Assembly: GCA_049599735.1 (NCBI GenBank)
Contig: JBMYOX010000011.1
Location: 1-64,000, forward strand
Source of the DNA: Pontibacterium sp049599735
GTDB lineage: Bacteria; Pseudomonadota; Gammaproteobacteria; Pseudomonadales; Balneatricaceae
Reading direction: 5' to 3'
DNA: 64,000 nucleotides
Within the stretch, counting starts at the first letter, position 1. Each line of letters opens with the position of its first letter. The position numbers were made by a program, and so were the translations under genes. Shown here piece after piece: positions 60,675-64,000 of the stretch. The notes under the pieces were generated by a model. It saw only the letters and a program-made list of their open reading frames with translations. It did no database searches and was not told where the DNA came from.

Positions 60675-63013
60675 GTGCAGAGTCTGATGTTTAACCTGAC
60701 CAAACAATTGCTCATCGCAATTATTATCTTTTTCAGTCTGCTACCGGCAGCCAACGCGCGATCATTGCAGGATGAAGATAAACTTTCGCTTCAGTTATTA
60801 TGGAAGCATCAATTTCAGTTTGCCGGTTATTATGTCGCCAAAGAAAAAGGCTTTTATCAGGATGTTGGCTTAAACGTTGAAATCCGCGAGTTTGATAACA
60901 GCGTAAACCTGGTTAACGATGTATTAGAGGGCAAAGCAGACTTTGCCGTTGGTCGTTCATCATTACTGGTCAACAAAGCCGCCGGTGATGATATCGTGGC
61001 ACTGTTTGCCGCTTTCCAGAAATCCCCCTTAATGCTGCTGACAAAAAAATCCGGCAATATTAACAAGCCCGGAGATCTCCGGGGCCGGAAGATCATGATT
61101 ACCCAGGATGCAAAGCGGGTTGCCGAGCTTATGGCGATGCTGCTTCAGGCTGGCCTGAGAGAAGAAGATTTTATTCGCCAGCCACACAGTTTTAATGTGC
61201 AGGACCTGATTGATAACAACACAGAGGCCATGGCGTCTTATCTCTCCAATGAGCCGTTTCAGCTAACACAACAGGGCATTCCCTATCAGGTATTACATCC
61301 CGCCGACTATGGCTTTGATATGTATACGGATATTCTGTTCAGCGCACGCAAGACCGTGAGTGAGCAGCCCGATCTGACCTACCGCTTCTACGAGGCCTCC
61401 TTAAAAGGCTGGCTTTATGCGTTTGATAACATTGAAGAAACCGTTGATCTGATCCTCAAACACTATAATAGCCAATCGCGAAGCCGCGAAGCCGCGAAGC
61501 ATTACTCTTTGAAGCTTATGCCCTGAGAAAGCTCGCCTTTGACCAGAACGGGCAGTTCGGTACTTTATCACTCGATAAATTTAATGCGATGGGCAACCTT
61601 TATCTGGTCACTGGCACCATCAATCCTCAGTTTGATTTTAGTAATTTTATCTACGAGCCGGACGATCTGGTGCTTTCTTTAGATAAGCAGCACTACCTGG
61701 AGGCGCTGGGGACTATCACTCTCTGTGCGAGCGACAACTGGATGCCCTACGAAGCATCCCCCCAGGGTCAGCATCAGGGTTTAGTCAAGGATTATATGAG
61801 CCTGATTGCACAACGCCTTAACCTGAACATAGAAGTTATCAGTACTGAGTCCTGGCCCCAGGCACTCAGCCTGATGCGCTCAGGCCTGTGTGACCTGATT
61901 CCGGGCACAATGGCAACCCCTTACCGGGGGCACTATTTAAAATTTTCTACTCCCTATCTCAGTATGCCTGCCGTTATGGCTGTACATAATTCACGCGATG
62001 AGGATACAAGCCCCTCTGACCTGAATTCTGCACGGGTGGGGCTGGTCAGTGACTCCGCTTTTTATGAAATCATTAAAAACCGCTACCCTAATGCAGAGGT
62101 TATTCCGGTTAATTCCATTATCGATGGCTTAAGACAGGTAGAAAAAGGGGACTTATATGGCTTTATTGATGCGCCTGCCAGCATCAGCCGGGTGCTGCAA
62201 CGCCATCACATGCTGGATATCAGCATACAGGACAGCATCAATGATCAGTGGGATATTGGTGTTGCGGTCAGGCAGGATAACGAACGTTTATTAGCCGTTT
62301 TTAACCAGGCAATTAAATCCTTAAGCCCCGAAGATCATCAGGCGATCGCCAACCGTTGGCTGAATGTACGTTATAACCACGAATTCGACTACAGCCTCTT
62401 ATGGCAGATTTTAGCGGGCCTGGCGTTATTGCTGTTACTGTTCGCCTACCGCTATAAAGTGATTTCTGACTATAACCGCAAGCTGAGAGTGATCGCACAA
62501 TACGATCAGTTAACCGGTATCTACAACCGCCACAAACTCTATGAGTCTCTTGAATATGCACTCAATGTCTCCAGACGTTATAAACGCTCCAGTGCCCTGG
62601 TGTTTTTTGATGTGGATGATTTTAAAAAGGTTAACGACACTTTTGGTCACAGCGAGGGTGATCGGGTGCTCGTAGGCATCACCGAAATAGTGGCGGGAAT
62701 CATACGAAAAAGTGACCGCTTCGGCCGCTGGGGAGGTGAAGAGTTTTTGCTGATTTTACCTGAATCAAAATTAAACAATGCACTTCAGCTAGCCGAGAAA
62801 CTGCGCAACAATATTTACGGTCACGATTTCTGTCTAAACCAGCACCGGCTCAGTTGCAGCTTTGGCGTGACGGTAATAAATCCGGAAGACAGCGTAGAAA
62901 GCCTGATTATTCGGGTCGATGAAGCCTTGTATAAAGCCAAACATACCGGCAAAAACTGTGTGGTTCAGGCTGAATTTCCTTCATCTGAAAGCGATCCATT
63001 CAAGACTGTTTAG
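60675..63013 (+). pseudogene. frameshifted receptor diguanylate cyclase (NMT1-like + SBP3 + GGDEF)
   Basis: Two adjacent frames form one gene. The first (60675-61526) has a signal peptide and an NMT1/ThiY-like periplasmic binding domain (LLWKHQFQFAGYYVAKEKGFYQ) and stops early at 61524. The second, readable from the repeat onward with its first ATG at 61589, ends at 63013. It carries a family 3 binding domain (LCASDNWMPYEA), a membrane helix (LLWQILAGLALLLLLF) and a GGDEF domain with intact GRWGGEEF. The break lies at three copies of CGCGAAGC (61477-61500). Removing one 8-bp copy joins the frames cleanly, giving NSQSRSREALLFEAY and then an unbroken reading to the end. The restored product would be about 776 residues. 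As sequenced it lacks the cyclase. It is either a phase-variable gene in the off state, a decayed gene or an assembly error. GTG 60675 or ATG 60687 may be the start. Confidence 0.88.
61477..61500 (+). repeat. tandem 8-bp repeat (CGCGAAGC)3 inside the receptor cyclase gene
   Basis: Three perfect head-to-tail copies of CGCGAAGC lie at 61477-61484, 61485-61492 and 61493-61500. The unit is not a multiple of three, so each gain or loss shifts the frame. Copy numbers of 2, 5, 8 and so on keep the gene open. Three copies put a stop 24 bp after the repeat. Confidence 0.95.
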
Positions 63014-63089
63014 TGACCCGTATTCGCGCCTTAATGGCCTTTCAGGTAAGCTTCCCACCTAAACGATTCTGGCCACTTTCAGGTTTTAT

Positions 63090-64000
63090 ATGTCTGCATT
63101 TCTATCGCTCGGTTTATCAGATACCCTGGTTCAAACACTGAATACCCTGAACTACCGTAAAGCCACACCAATCCAGACACAGGCCATTCCGGAAATTCTG
63201 GCAAAAAAAGACCTGATCGCTGAAGCCCGGACAGGCACAGGAAAAACAGCCGCTTTTGCTCTGCCTGTTCTACAGATGCTCGCGGCACGGCCTGCTGAAG
63301 ACATCACACGTCCGGTGCGGGCACTGGTGCTGGTGCCTACACGAGAGCTGGCCGTACAAGTAACCGATAGTTTTTATGCTTATGGCGAAACACTGGCTTT
63401 GCGCACGGTACCTTTATACGGTGGCACCCGCATCGACAACCAGATGCGACGCCTGAAGCGTGGTGCCGATATTCTGGTTGCTACGCCGGGACGTTTACTT
63501 GACTTGCTGGGGCGGGGTGTATTTACACTGGAGCAGTTAGAAGTACTGATTCTGGACGAAGCAGACCGTATGCTGGATCTCGGTTTTATTGCCGATATTC
63601 AAGCACTGATCAGTCAGATCCCCGCCACTCGCCAGACCTTATGCTTTTCAGCCACCGTAACTGACAACGTAGAAACCCTGGCCAATACTATCCTGAACAA
63701 ACCTCTGTGGATAAGTGTATCTAAGCGTAATTCTCCGGCTGCATCGGTACAACAAATTGCCTACCGTGTGGATAACCGGGATAAGGCAGACATACTTACT
63801 TATATGATCCGGGGTGGTCAGTGGAAGCAGGTACTGATTTTTACCCGTACTAAAAAACGGGCGGATATCTTAACAGAGCACCTGCTGGCGGAAGGCATCA
63901 GTGCTGCGGCCATCCACGGTGATAAAGGGCAACGCCAGCGTATTGAAGCCCTGGAAGCCTTTAAGCAGGGTAAAGTACGCACGTTAGTGGCGACTGATGT
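63090..64000 (+). CDS. DEAD-box ATP-dependent RNA helicase (RhlE-like), cut by the window end
   Basis: The first 303 or so residues are visible; the 3' end lies beyond the window. The Q motif is YRKATPIQTQAI, motif I ARTGTGKT (ARTGTGKT for the usual AQTGSGKT), Ia PTRELAVQ, Ib TPGRLLDL, motif II DEADRMLDLGF, motif III SAT and motif IV VLIFTRTKKRAD, followed by AAIHGDKGQRQR. This is the RhlE/SrmB-type core that unwinds RNA in ribosome assembly or mRNA decay. The start MSAFLSLGLSD aligns with RhlE proteins; an AGG sits before the ATG at 63090. Confidence 0.92.
   Translation, partial: MSAFLSLGLSDTLVQTLNTLNYRKATPIQTQAIPEILAKKDLIAEARTGTGKTAAFALPVLQMLAARPAEDITRPVRALVLVPTRELAVQVTDSFYAYGETLALRTVPLYGGTRIDNQMRRLKRGADILVATPGRLLDLLGRGVFTLEQLEVLILDEADRMLDLGFIADIQALISQIPATRQTLCFSATVTDNVETLANTILNKPLWISVSKRNSPAASVQQIAYRVDNRDKADILTYMIRGGQWKQVLIFTRTKKRADILTEHLLAEGISAAAIHGDKGQRQRIEALEAFKQGKVRTLVATD

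Noticed and set aside
61477..61500. Short repeat as a CRISPR or mobile-element end
   Set aside because: Units are directly adjacent without spacers and lie inside coding sequence; no target duplication or transposase is near.
60675..63013. Reading the two frames as two independent genes (a binding protein and a separate diguanylate cyclase)
   Set aside because: The sequence between them is coding-like in the frame obtained by deleting one 8-bp repeat copy, and the second part has no ribosome site or signal peptide of its own.

Overview
The window looks like chromosomal DNA of a marine-type gammaproteobacterium close to the Pseudomonadales/Oceanospirillales. That placement is inferred from gene content and order: cytochrome c5–rep, comM–ubiK–glnK–amtB, trmB–thiG–thiS–rpoH–ftsX–ftsE–ftsY–M16–rsmD–coaD–ferredoxin, recG–oxyR and ppk–hemB all resemble the Pseudomonas arrangement, and HemB is the Mg-type seen in pseudomonads. 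No insertion sequence, prophage, integrase or CRISPR array was recognised.

Layout. 1-6.9 kb: two tRNAs (Thr, Arg), cytochrome c5, rep helicase, a GGDEF/EAL protein with a degenerate cyclase half, comM and ubiK. 7-9.4 kb: a nitrogen-control locus with tandem NtrC sites and a sigma-54 promoter in front of glnK-amtB, then a second PII gene in its own transcription unit. 9.7-13.6 kb: a tightly overlapping four-gene operon of unknown function (DUF1611-type P-loop protein, ABC half-transporter with a degenerate nucleotide-binding domain, alpha/beta hydrolase, small lipoprotein). 13.7-25.6 kb: an accessory stretch of single metabolic and transport genes (MDR oxidoreductase, lipoprotein, cysteine-dioxygenase-like cupin, MFS carrier, atypical metallo-beta-lactamase-fold protein, GNAT, MoxR/VWA pair, cytochrome b561, L-2-hydroxyglutarate oxidase, AzlCD).

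25.6-36.4 kb: housekeeping genes (trmB, thiGS, rpoH, ftsXEY, a non-catalytic M16 homologue, rsmD, an M48 lipoprotein protease, coaD, a YfhL-type ferredoxin). 36.5-41.6 kb: a CsgD-like LuxR regulator converging on a 1450-residue MshQ-like adhesin that stands alone without an MSHA pilus cluster. 41.7-52.7 kb: DUF501, recG, oxyR, a YeeZ-like SDR, a basic-amino-acid ABC importer (order ATPase, binding protein, permease, permease), ppk1 and hemB.

53-63 kb is rich in c-di-GMP and phosphorelay genes: a membrane GGDEF/EAL protein; an operon of CHASE-PAS hybrid kinase, CheY-like regulator and HPt-REC-REC-GGDEF protein; and a receptor diguanylate cyclase (two periplasmic binding domains, membrane helix, GGEEF). 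The reading frame of this last gene is broken exactly at three tandem copies of an 8-bp repeat, and two copies would restore it. This candidate phase-variable switch is the strongest single observation. A DEAD-box RNA helicase runs off the right end.

Together the genes suggest an organism that puts much of its signalling into the choice between surface attachment and motility (at least four c-di-GMP enzymes, a CsgD-like regulator, a large MshQ-like surface protein) on top of an ordinary gammaproteobacterial core.
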